Shown here: piece after piece, positions 11,501-22,284 of the stretch
How positions within the stretch are numbered: the first letter of the stretch is position 1
How the letters are laid out: the number at the start of each line of letters is the position of its first letter
Source of the DNA: Hybos culiciformis
Taxonomy: Eukaryota; Arthropoda; Insecta; Diptera; Hybotidae
DNA: 64,000 nucleotides
Assembly: GCA_964007475.1 (NCBI GenBank)
Contig: OZ023274.1
Coordinates: forward strand, 54,145,678-54,209,677
Direction of reading: 5' to 3'
Made by a program: the position numbers and the translations under genes
Notes under the pieces: model-generated
Told to the model about the DNA's origin: nothing
Database searches by the model: none
The model's input: the letters and a program-made list of their open reading frames with translations, nothing else

Positions 11501-13833
11501 TGCATAAATAATAAGCTCATAAGCAATGCTGTTTCTTTTTGGATTTGAAATTGATTTTATTTTTTTTTATTTTTCTTATGGAAAAACTTTTATTAATTAT
11601 AAAAAAAAAATATTTTTTATTTTTTTAAGTTTAAATTTCAACAAAAATTAATTTTTAAATTTACAAAGTTCTACCAAAAAAAAAATATATATATTTTAGT
11701 CGCGCCAAAAAAATTTAAAATATTATTTTTATATAGATTCCGATAATCATGAAGTCATATGATTATATCATTGAAATGAATATTAAATATTCAGAATTAA
11801 ATGAAGGATAGTGTACTATGAAGAAAATTTAGAAGGTCTTGTGATGACGTTGTTTACATCAAAATACGAAATCTTGAATAATGCATGATACACATGAGTT
11901 GAATGTTTATTCAAATTGATTTGGTCATCTATAGTGTTACCATTTTGATATTTTGTAGGAATAGAGACTACAAATAGATAAACAAGTTTATTAGTATGTA
12001 GTAATATTGGAAGAGATTTGGAAGAGAATATTTCTACATGTTGAAAAACCAGTTAAAGAAAAATTAAAACCATTTAAAACGTGCTTAAAAGACTAATGAA
12101 TAGACTATGATGATCTTAACAAAATCGCGAGTTGAAAATTTAACCGTAACTAACTTTGACCACAGGGTAACGATAATATTCTGTAACATAATATCTGTCG
12201 ACAAATTCGAATATAAAAATGAAGAAAAATAATGATTTTCGCAGTATAAAATAACACAGAAAATTTTTTTCCAGCTTTGAACAAAATAAATGTTAAATTT
12301 AGTTTTAGTTCTACAAAAACAATATTATTTCCTCTTTTGCTTCTATATTGCGACCTTTCTTATATAACTAAAAAATAAAAATGTAAATTGTCATATTAAC
12401 ATAATTTATTTTGTTTTACAGTCATACACTCAATTGATGAAATAAATAACCAAATAAAAAAAAATTGCGACAATCTAAAGCCATAAGGGACCATTAATTT
12501 GGTACATACTAATTATAATATTAAAGTACATACAGAGACTCTTGTCTTATACATTTCCGTTTTTAATAAAATTTAATTTACCAAACATTAAAAAATATTT
12601 ACAAAAAAGAAAAAAAAATAAATTTATAAAAAAAAATAATTATTAATATAAAAAATCGTGAGATTTTTGAACAAAATTTAATTTTTGATTTTTCTTTTTT
12701 TTTTTATCATTCAATACAATTATTTTCAACTTATGTAAATTTATTTAATGATCATGTAATTTTGGGATTTAATTTCATAAAAAGAATATTTATTATGAAA
12801 AAAAAAAAAAAAATTAAAATTAAAAGAATGACCATCAGCAGCTCGATAATTATATGGTAGATGGAAAATCTTGAAATAATAATAATTATTATTATAAATT
12901 TTTGTTTACTCTAACAACAGAAGATTTATATTATATGTTTAAATGACAGATGTAAAAAAAAAAAATTCGGGTGTTAAATACACCCAAAAATATTAATAAA
13001 TTTAAATTTGTTTGTTAAGTTCCTGATTTGAAATTGAAAAAAAAAATCAGTATTTGGACGTACAGAGGAGCATTTAGAACTTCCAGAACCATTTTGTATA
13101 ACAATGAGATTATAGAAAGAATATTTTTTTCAAGATCATTAAACACAATACTAGGTTTTTTTTTAATTTTTTTATAACCATTCTATATTCTAAAGTTCTT
13201 TTTCTGCTATATTGTTGTGTCTTCATTTGGCTTTTTATATGTTTTTATATGTTTTCCTTAATACCTATGTATTTATATTTGTAATATTATTTCACAGCGC
13301 ATTTTTACCTGTCCCTAGAGACCCTAGAGAGCCTGAAGGGCGTTGATTTTTTCTTTCGATTTAGGAAAAATAAAAATCTCCTAAAAATATTCAAAAATAT
13401 AATTACTAACTTATTTATTTATTTAAATATTTATAACATAATTAAATATTTATTAAATTATTACTATTCGTTTCTAATCGAAATTATCTTATTTTTTATT
13501 TTGCTGAGGAATCTTGTAACATTAAAATAAAAATAACATTTTTTTTTTTTTGCCTTTTTCTTAAGGAAAATTAAAAGAAAATCTCTTTTGCTTCTTAGAA
13601 ATCACGTAAACTCTACTAATTATATTCAATGGCAAGGTCGCCAATTCCACTTTTTTTTATTTTATAGGCATTAAGGCACCTACCATGACAAAATTTTATT
13701 TTTCAATTAAAACTAAATTTGTTTTAACCGACACTGTGTGTGCAATAAAAAAATAAGAATTTTATTAAGAATTTGAAAGTGTTTTTTTCATTAAAAGATA
13801 TTGATGTTGTTCAATTTTCACTTAATTCTCACT
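8527..13833. other. gene-poor A+T-rich flank
   Basis: No convincing exon. An open stretch at 9169-9387 (72 codons, plus) and others at 9620-9874 and 9975-10232 (minus) lack splice context and recognisable protein features, and I treat them as chance. The only high-information site noticed is the palindrome at 11348-11359. Confidence 0.5.
11348..11359. promoter_or_regulatory. Grainyhead-like palindrome
   Basis: The 12-base perfect palindrome ATAACCGGTTAT contains AACCGGTT, the optimal Grainyhead core. It stands alone in A+T-rich DNA. Function is inferred from the motif only. Confidence 0.3.
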
Positions 13834-14236
13834 TAGAGCCCGTTCCCAAACTGAGACTATTTTGGAAACTGAAAAATTTTTTTAATTTCTAGAATTTCTA
13901 GTTTTGGAACGACACGATTTTACAGCTGTTTTTTTTACAATTATTTTACAAATCAAGATTTTTTGACGTAAAAATCGTTCCGAAATGATATTTTATATTT
14001 TAAAAATCTGCAAAGGGAAATTTTAAATTTCCCATAACAAACTCAATTTATAAGTGTACTTTTTAGTGCACCTCATTTTAAAAAAAAAAAACAAAAAATT
14101 GAAAATTTAAGCAGACGTTGCAGATGATACAGATTAAATGTCAAGCCTATTTCAATTTCTGAAAAAAAGGAATTTTCTTTAGCAGAAAAGGTATATTTTA
14201 CGATTTAAAATAGTCTCAATTTGGGAACGGGCTCTA
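13834..14236. mobile_element. MITE-like element with TA target duplication
   Basis: An element of 399 bp (13836-14234) has near-perfect inverted ends of 28 bp. The left end begins GAGCCCGTTCCCAAACTGAG and the right end, reversed, begins GAGCCCGTTCCCAAATTGAG. It is flanked by TA on both sides (13834-13835 and 14235-14236). A TA duplication is the hallmark of Tc1/mariner-type insertion, so a mariner-derived MITE is the best guess. The interior is A+T-rich with no open frame. Confidence 0.75.
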
Positions 14237-14990
14237 AATTTGCAAATTTTGAAATTCATCATTCATATACAACATTGTCATAAAGATTAAAGTGAAGTTG
14301 GAAGTGAAATTAAGTGAAAACGTAGATCATTAATTCTCGCTGGCCATTAACAGGTCGCTAGCACACTAGTGGGCTCTTTAGCAAGTATAATAAAATAATT
14401 GGTGGTTAGTATAAATCCCAACGAACATGCTATTTTCTTCGTTTTTCTTTGTATTTTTTTTTAATTACTTGTTTACTTTATTATCTGTGCCTATATTTGG
14501 TCTGAGATGAATTTTAATAAATTTTTTAAAAGTTCATTGGGGCAATTTAAATGGTTTTTTTAAATAAATAATAATTTTTTTTTTTTTTTTAACTTGAATT
14601 GTTTTTATTTTGGATACAAATGGGAGCTTTCGAAAAAAAAAAATATTATTTTTTTTTTGTTTATTGAGATTGTTTTTTGGTTATACCAATATTTATTCTT
14701 GTCAAATAAATTTAATTATTTTTGATTATTAAAAATTCATTTATTAAATGGCTTTATTTTTCACATTAACTCTCCTGAGTTGGGCACATAAATGAACCTT
14801 TTTGTTTAATTTTCATAAATAAGTTAAGCAAGGTTTTTTTTTTGTGTTTTTGATATAAATTTTAATTACCCTTTTTTTTTTTGGACAGAAACTATAAATT
14901 GAATTCAACTTGACGTAAAAATTGTTGTTTATTCAACCAAAAACAAAAATTGTACAAATTTTTTTTGTTTTTTAATCGATAGTCAGTTAC

Positions 14991-15052
14991 AAAAAGTTAA
15001 GGTTTTTTGATATGTTAGCGACTCCCAAAAAGTTAAGGTTTTTTGATATGTT
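14991..15052 (+). repeat. short direct duplication, 26-bp copies
   Basis: Two identical 26-base copies beginning AAAAAGTTAAGG lie at 14991-15016 and 15027-15052, a period of 36 bp. Likely a local slippage or repair duplication. Confidence 0.8.
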
Positions 15053-16509
15053 GCTTGAAAATCTTGTAAATATTTCTTGAGATAACAAATATCAAACGCA
15101 GAAATAAAACTAGAACATCACTCGTCGGGACTATTTTCTAAACAATTGTTTAAATAATTTCTTTTAATTATAAAAATTTGTTAATTTTTCTAGTTAATTG
15201 CAATTTCGGCTAAGAAATAAAACTTAAATATAGTTCTTTGAAAATTCCAGTAGCGGTTTATTATCAAACAAATTTTTCAGTGTTTCAAAAATAATTTTGA
15301 AATTTCGATTCCAGGGCACAGTACTGATATTGTTATTTTTGGAAAGAATAAGTAAATATACTACTATATATTTTCAGTCCCCTATCACGCCCGTAATTCA
15401 TAGCAAATATCTGATTAATATGTAATTAAAAAATCTTGTTAATTTCTTTTGGTATAATTTATTTGAAGCCAAATAATAAGCTTCTCAAAGTATCTCAATT
15501 TGACCTGAAATCAGAAAGTTGACACAAAATAAAATATATAAAATCAAAATTTAATGGACAAATTTAAGTAGTATATTCTATTTATAACGTCCTTTAATAT
15601 GGTCATAAGCTTTATCATTAATATATGGTATACACCACATTTTTATCTAAATGGTAAAAAGAAACAAATAATATTATGAACAATTTTTAACTTCACAAAA
15701 TTTTAATATTATTTTACAATTTGCCTTCCCTCAATCCTTAAAATGCAGAAAATAATTGCAATAAAAAAAGTTTTTAATGAAAATTGCTCTACAAAAAAAA
15801 AATCGTTTTAAGTTAAAAACTAAAAAGTTAAAATTATGAAAAATTAGAAAAACGTGATTGCAATTTTTTGTCCATAGGTATTATTAAGCTTGTGCCACCA
15901 TAAATGTTAAACAGAAGGGTCTCTTGAGTATAAAGTTAACTAAATGATGGATACTATTTGAAAAGAAAAACAATTTCTTTACATAAATTATATATTATAT
16001 ACTTTTAGTTTCTGTATAGAAAAATAATTTCCTCTGTTTTGTTGACAGAATTGAATTAAAATTATTAAATATGCAAAAAAAAAATCATGCTTTGAATATT
16101 GTGTACATTTAAGTTCTAGCAAATGCGGAACGGAGGTTGTTGTTTTCGTCAATTTTCTTACTTTGAGTTTTCTGTGCTTCTTTATGAACCTCCCAGGGTT
16201 TTTATATAATTATATTATTTCGTACTTCAATGACAATTCCGATCAGTTGATTGATTAAAAGATATAAGCTAAAATGTGATACAAATTGTTCTATTATTAA
16301 TTATTTAGTATTAATTGCATTTTCTAATATTAATTTTTTTTGCGATTTTACATAGATTTGCAAAAAAAAATTGCAAATCGTCAAAAAAATATCAATAATA
16401 AAATAAATAGTGTTAAAAACGATTATAAAATATTCTTATCATATTAATTTCAATAAATCTATATTATATCTATAATTTATATATTATATTTAATAAGTTC
16501 AAAGACTTC

Positions 16510-16518
16510 GACCACCCA
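16510..16518 (+). promoter_or_regulatory. Gli/Cubitus interruptus-like site
   Basis: GACCACCCA is an exact match to the Gli/Ci consensus (TGGGTGGTC on the other strand), about 4.3 kb upstream of the fax start codon. Six of nine bases are G or C, unusual in this composition. A role is inference from the motif. Confidence 0.3.
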
Positions 16519-19500
16519 TAATGTGAAAACCACCAGCATAATGAATTTTTTATTTTAAAAAGCTCGGCAAAAATTCAATATTATTTTATCATCAAAAATC
16601 TATTAAATTTATTCTTTAATTACAAAATAAAGATATAAAATTGATTTTCTTAAAACGATAATAATTTGCTGATGAGATCTATGCCATCAAATAACTATTA
16701 TGCTTAAACAGCGGATTTTATTTTGGGCCAGTTGGTATGAGTCTTAAAACGTCTCATGTACACATGTTTTCACTGCATGGAAAGCTAACATTTTATGTCA
16801 ACGATCATAGTGTAATTCTCTAGCGAAATGTTATTAACACGATAATTTTGAAAATAACTTACTTAATTATTAATGTTTTAAGTTTTCTGATTTTAATATG
16901 TCACTTTTATAAGAGAAAAATATAAATAATTTCCTGACCATTTGAACTAATTCGAAAGATTTAATGTCTTATTATTACATAGGTACGCCGGACATTATTT
17001 TAAAACATTTTCATATTAAAAAAAATATATATTTTTTTTCATCTTTTTAATTATAAAATTAATTAAAAGGAAAATTTTATAAAATAAATACTATGTTTCA
17101 CAGTGTAGAACTTTATCTTTGAGTTAAAGATTTCTTTTTTTAACCATATTATTATTATAATAATTAACGCAAGCAAAAAAGTGTCCTTTTAAAAAAGTTT
17201 TTCATTTTTTGATCATTTTCTGGAATCGTCATGAGGACAAGGATAAAACAAAGTGTTAAAACTTATAAAAAATTTATGTTGCATACATTCTGTTCTTCAA
17301 AAAAAAAAAATGTATAATTGAAAAAACTTAAAATTAAATAATTTTAACAATTTAACAAATTTTAATAATTTAATTAATAAATTTTATGATTCATTACAAT
17401 TAAAGGATTAGAAATTTTGTTAAACTATATAAAGCCAAACTAAGGTTCTTTTTATTTCATACTAAATTTAGGACTTTCTACATAAACTTAAACGACATTC
17501 AAAAGAGGATCCAAAACGTTTCAGAATCGCAGAAAATGTTTCAATTGCTTCCGAAAACCAATTAAAAAAAATAAATTAATTTCATTAAAACTTAAATTAA
17601 GAATTTTCTTTTAACTATTATACTCCGGAATTTAGTTATTCATAATATTAATAAAAAATAAAATAAAAAAAAAATAAGTTCTGACTCAGCATAAAATTTC
17701 TTCAAATTCAACTTGAACTCATTAAATTAATTAAAATTGTATAAGAAAATTATGTGTATAAAGTATAGTAGTTGCAGTTCATTATCCATTCAGATATTTT
17801 GTTGTTAAATGAATAAAAAATTATTAGAAAATTCTTAACTAAAATGATGTAATTCAAAAAATATCTTAAAATTTACGTTATTAAAATTACATAAATTCAT
17901 AATACATATATTGTATATGTAGTGAATATGCTGGCTGGTTGCTGCACTATGGTTAAATTTCAGCTTTTAGTACCTTAATTGAGTAGTATTTTGTTCTATT
18001 GTGAAAAAGTGAATATACAAAATTAGCTTAACCAGTCTCAAATGACTCTAAAAAATATTGGGAGAAGAATTTTTCTATAAAATAAAAAGCTTTCACGTTA
18101 TTTTCGAATGTATAGGACAATTATAAATAGAACTTTTTCTTTTTATACTTGAAGAAGTATGGTCTAGCTCTAGATGTTTAGGAAAGGAAGTGAGAAAAAG
18201 TGGGACCAGCTATATTTCAACAATTTTGAATATAAGGCTGATGTGCTTCTACATCCACATACTATCAATTTGATACTATACATTACTATTCAAAAGTTCA
18301 ACACTACATGAGTCATTTCACTAAAGGTTTGCTGTTTATATGTTTACTGATAGTTTCTGATTTTTCCATAACGTTTTACATTTTTGCCATTTTATGATAA
18401 CCGTTTCCTTTATTCTAGCACAATTAAAACCATATAACATGATAGTTTACACATAATTATATGTACCTACATGTTTTAATGAAAATATTATTTAAGTGTC
18501 ATTTAATTTGACCAAATAAAACAACAAAACAAAAAAACATATAATTTTAATGTTTCATTTCATCCAGGTCAAATTTATGCAAAAAAAAAAAAAAGATTTT
18601 AGAGCTACACATAAACATAAAAATGTATCTATTTATTAACTCTATAAAAAAAATTTTTTTTCTTCATTGTTTTTATAATAAACAGAAAATACATATTTTG
18701 TGCAATAATTATTTATTGGTTTTTTTTTTTGTAACAATTTCTTTTTCTTCATTTACAAAAAATAAAAAAAAAATTTAAAACAAGTTCGATTTTAATATTT
18801 TCTAGCATCAATACAACCCATAGTCGAATAATAATAACCAGAAAATTGATTGGAAAAAAAAAAAAAAAAAAATTCAAATCAAACAAGCAATAAAACATTT
18901 TTTAAATGCAACTTGAAATAAAAAAAAAAAAAGACAAAAACAACATATTTTTAGATACGTGTATCTATGTATTTATAGTCGCGGTTTTTCTATACACAAC
19001 ACACACTATATATGCTCTTCTATACACATGAATTTTATGTTATTCAGCCTAATGAATTAAACAACGTTCGCCTATTATTGATTTGTTGCAAACGACAAAA
19101 TTTAAATTTACAAAAAAAGCGTCGTGTCGTGTACAAAAAAAGAATGACATCTGTCAAGCAAAACGAGTTCATAACAAAAATTCAATTTTATTTTTAAAGT
19201 TTTAAATTTAAAAATTATAGAATTATTAGAAACAAAATATTTTAGTTTTAACAAATATTTTTATAGTCGTAACAACAACAGATAAGTTAACATGAATTAC
19301 AGTTAATACAAATTTCTTGAATTCTTTAATGTTGTCTGTTATTCAATTTTCACACTCTAAGTCAGTGTTTAAAAATTTTCACTTCAATTTATATCTGAAT
19401 CTTTTATTTTTTTTTTATTATTTAATTCCTACTTTTGTGCATTTTTAAACCAGAAAAGGAGAAAACAACAGAAAATTATTTAATATGTATTAAGAAAAAA

Positions 19501-19639
19501 AATGTAAACTGTCTCTCACAATATTATACATTTTTTTCCCCTACACTGAGAAAAAAGAGCGTATATATGTTTTTTTTTTTTTTAATTTCTACACAAACTA
19601 AAACTGATAGTATATATTATTTAAAGCGCTGAATTTTTG

Positions 19640-20793
19640 AAGAAAATTTATTTAAAAAAAAAAAAAACAAAACAAAAAACAAACAATAAAACTCCTCTGT
19701 GGAGAAAAACATAAAAATAACAACAACAACACCAACATTATTATGTTAAACTCTTGTGTATACAACACTGTACATTTTTTCTTCCCTTTTTTTTTTTTGT
19801 TAATTTTATATTATATATACCTAACGCTATTTTTACTGTTCAAAAAAAAAAAAGAAGAAAAATAAAAATTTAAAAAAATTAAAAAAAAAAAAAAAAACAT
19901 TGAACAAATTTTTTTTCTTCCAGATTATTTAATTTCAGTCATTAGTCTGCATCAATTTGAGAATAACGTTCGCTAGATAATATTTTCAGAAGCCGGATTA
20001 AAGCTTTTTTTTTCTAAAGGAAAAATATAAATTAAAAAAAAAAAAAAGATAAATTAAAAATAAAAAAAAATAATTTTTTTTTAGATAAGATTTAAAAATA
20101 AAAAAATAATAATTTTTTGTGCAAATTTAGAAAAATTATAAATTAAATTTATAGAAAAGAAATTTACAATTTTCAAATTCGAAAAAAAATAAATAAAAAA
20201 ATAAACATAAATCTTAAGCGTCTTTGATTTTTATATATCAAGGTAAAAAAATAAACCAAATCAAAAAATAAGCCGCACTCTGTTTGACACATAAAAAAAA
20301 AACAAAAAAAAGAAAATAATCTCTTGTTATTTTTGGGTTTTTTTTTTTTGAAAAAATTAACGGAAAATCTGCCATTTTTTTCTACATACTAACTAAAAAA
20401 AAAAAAACAAAACATAAATAAGATATTAAATTAAAAAAAAAAAATAAAACAAAAAAAATTTACAAATTTTTTAAGGAAACAAAAAAAAAAAAAAATTAAA
20501 TACCAATTTTTTTGTAGTGAAGAGAAAATTTTTTAAAATTTTTGACAAGCTAAAAAAAAATAGAAAACAAAAAATATTTAAAAAACCCAATTTTTTAGTG
20601 CAATTTTTGTATTAATTTTTTTTGCAAATTTTCTTTATTAAAAAAGCAAAAAAAAAAAAAAAATTAAAAAAATTTAAATTAACAAAATTTCAAAAAAAAT
20701 AATTTTGTAAAAAAAAAAAACTAACGAATTTAAAACAAAAATTTTTTTGTAAATTTTTATTAACTCAAAAATCAAAAATAAAAAATAATTGAA
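19640..20793 (+). other. A-run-dominated leader upstream of fax ATG
   Basis: Over about 1.1 kb the plus strand is strongly biased to A over T, with dozens of A runs of 8-17 bases separated by single C or G bases. The bias ends at the fax start codon at 20794. At least the 3' part is probably 5' untranslated leader. Several small upstream ATGs occur. No coding exon is visible. Confidence 0.4.
19935..19970 (+). promoter_or_regulatory. possible Inr/DPE core promoter of fax
   Basis: TCAGTC at 19935-19940 matches the fly initiator TCAGTY, placing +1 at 19937. At +28 to +33 (19964-19969) TAACGT matches the downstream promoter element at five of six loose-consensus positions. The neighbourhood has slightly raised GC. 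The start codon would then lie about 860 nt downstream, giving a long leader. TATA-like strings exist nearby (for example 19811-19818) but carry little weight in such A+T-rich DNA. Confidence 0.25.
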
Positions 20794-21153
20794 ATGGCAG
20801 CCGAAGTCGCAACAAATCAACAACAAAATGCAACCGACGACAAAACAGCCGCAGTCGATTCTAAAGAAGAGAAAGTCGATGCACCAGCTGCAACAGAAGG
20901 TGCTGTAGCTGCAGCCGATGGCGAAGCAGATGCCAAAAAAGATGGTAATGCTGAAAATCATGAAGCAAATAATACTCAGGCAGCAGCAGCAACTAAAACT
21001 GAAGCACCACCAAAATATTCAGTTCATAAGGCGAATTTTGAAAAGGATATAATTTATTTGTATCAATTTTCACGTACACCATTGTTACCATCGTTGTCAC
21101 CATACTGCTTGAAAGCTGAAACATATTTGCGTTTAACTGGATTAAAATATGAG
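20794..21153 (+). CDS. fax: fax homologue, first coding exon (partial gene)
   Basis: This 120-codon exon encodes the N-terminus of failed axon connections, a protein genetically linked to Abl signalling in fly axon development and related to the metaxin/glutathione-S-transferase-like superfamily. Residues 1-75 are low complexity, rich in Ala, Glu, Asp, Lys, Asn and Gln. From residue 82 the conserved part begins (FEKDIIYLYQFSR, then PSLSPYCLKAE and LRLTGLKYE), the first strand and helix of the thioredoxin-like fold. SPYC at 102-105 sits where glutaredoxins have CPYC, with the first Cys replaced by Ser. The start is chosen at the ATG in GAAATGGC, after which the A-rich leader changes to codon-like sequence. 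The exon ends after GAG at 21153, in phase 0, at GTAAGT; the Drosophila protein continues at the same point. Reading on for 46 codons to a stop at about 21294 is intron read-through. The rest of the gene lies beyond the window. Confidence 0.92.
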
Positions 21154-21596
21154 GTAAGTTATACTTATTATATGGTGTATATTTTTTTTTCTAAATATTG
21201 CATGCAAGTGCAATGGAGAAAAGACTTAAAGAAATTATATGCGAAAAGTATGGACAACGAATTACTCTTTTACGCGGGTTTCGCTAAATCTTAATAATTT
21301 CTTCATTTCCCTCAAAGCAGAATATTTCATGGTTACCATCATCTACATTATTTTTGATTGACAATTATATTTGATGTTTGACATTTATTACGGATTTATT
21401 TCTGGGTATATTAAAATTCAATATTTTTTCATTTCCAGAATTTTCATAAAAAATGTTTATAGCATAAAATTTATTTTCAAATTTTCACAGTACTTTAACA
21501 GCATTATTTTGGACCAATATTTGAGAACAAAATAAAGTGTCGGAAAAGTCTATTTTTACTTTTTTTTCTAAATTACATTCTTGATTAAATCGCTCG

Positions 21597-21606
21597 TTTC
21601 GCGCCA
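21597..21606 (-). promoter_or_regulatory. E2F-like site near the start of the fax intron
   Basis: TTTCGCGCCA on the plus strand matches the E2F consensus TTTSSCGC. It is one of five copies of CGCGCCA scattered over the window, discussed in the findings. Function is inferred from the motif. Confidence 0.25.
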
Positions 21607-22255
21607 TATTATAAAAAGTTATGAAATAATAAACATAGTACAAGGAAGACACTATTATAGTTTAATATTAAAAAAAAATTAAGGATGATATGTTCAAAAT
21701 TAAAGTAATGCCAAAAAGAAAAAAATTATTGATTGAAAAAACAATTCAAAATTTCAATTAATTAAAAAACAAAAAAAAAAGCATCAATAAATGGATGAAA
21801 TAAAAAAAACATCGTTTTATTTTATTCTTAGTTTAGACCAAAAGGAAGAAAAAAATATTTTCAATAAGGTAGGAAAAACCGCCATATTTGAAAGAAAATA
21901 AGAAGAAGGAAAAAAAAAAAAAAAAAGAGATTTTTATGTTAAAAATTCTCATTGAAAATGTATGCTGAAAAAAAATGGTGTAGAGATTTTTATGTTGAGC
22001 CTTTTATGTATTTGTAAAATTTTACTCCTTTTTTTTTTATTGCACATATAGCATAATAATAGAATGTATAACAAAGTCCTTTTTTCTTTTCTTTTTTTTT
22101 TGCTTAATTACCTACAAAAAAAATTAAGTAATTTATTTTATTTAGTTTTTAATTACTGTTGAAGAAATAAAATTAAAAATATTAAGAAAAAAAAAAAAAA
22201 GATTTCTAGATACTAAAATATTTGGTCCTTTGCATAAATTCTACATTTTTCTAAC

Positions 22256-22284
22256 CAAACCTGTTAAAATATTTTACAGGTTTG
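22256..22284. repeat. 29-bp quasi-palindrome
   Basis: CAAACCTGT (22256-22264) is mirrored as ACAGGTTTG (22276-22284) around an AAAATATTTT centre, able to form a cruciform or RNA hairpin. The right arm contains CAG followed by GTTTGT, a poor splice-site resemblance. Confidence 0.6.

Larger units (their letters stand above)
14237..19934. other. gene-poor A+T-rich upstream region of fax
   Basis: No coding exon recognised. It contains one short tandem duplication (14991-15052), one Gli/Ci-like site (16510-16518) and, from about 18.5 kb onward, many long A runs that grow denser towards the fax start codon. Open frames at 19012-19197 and 19435-19632 could act as upstream open frames if this part is transcribed, but they resemble no known protein. 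Confidence 0.45.

Noticed and set aside
20674..20961. Minus-strand open frame opposite fax exon 1
   Set aside because: A shadow of the fax coding exon and the A-rich leader, giving a Phe/Ile/Cys-rich product.
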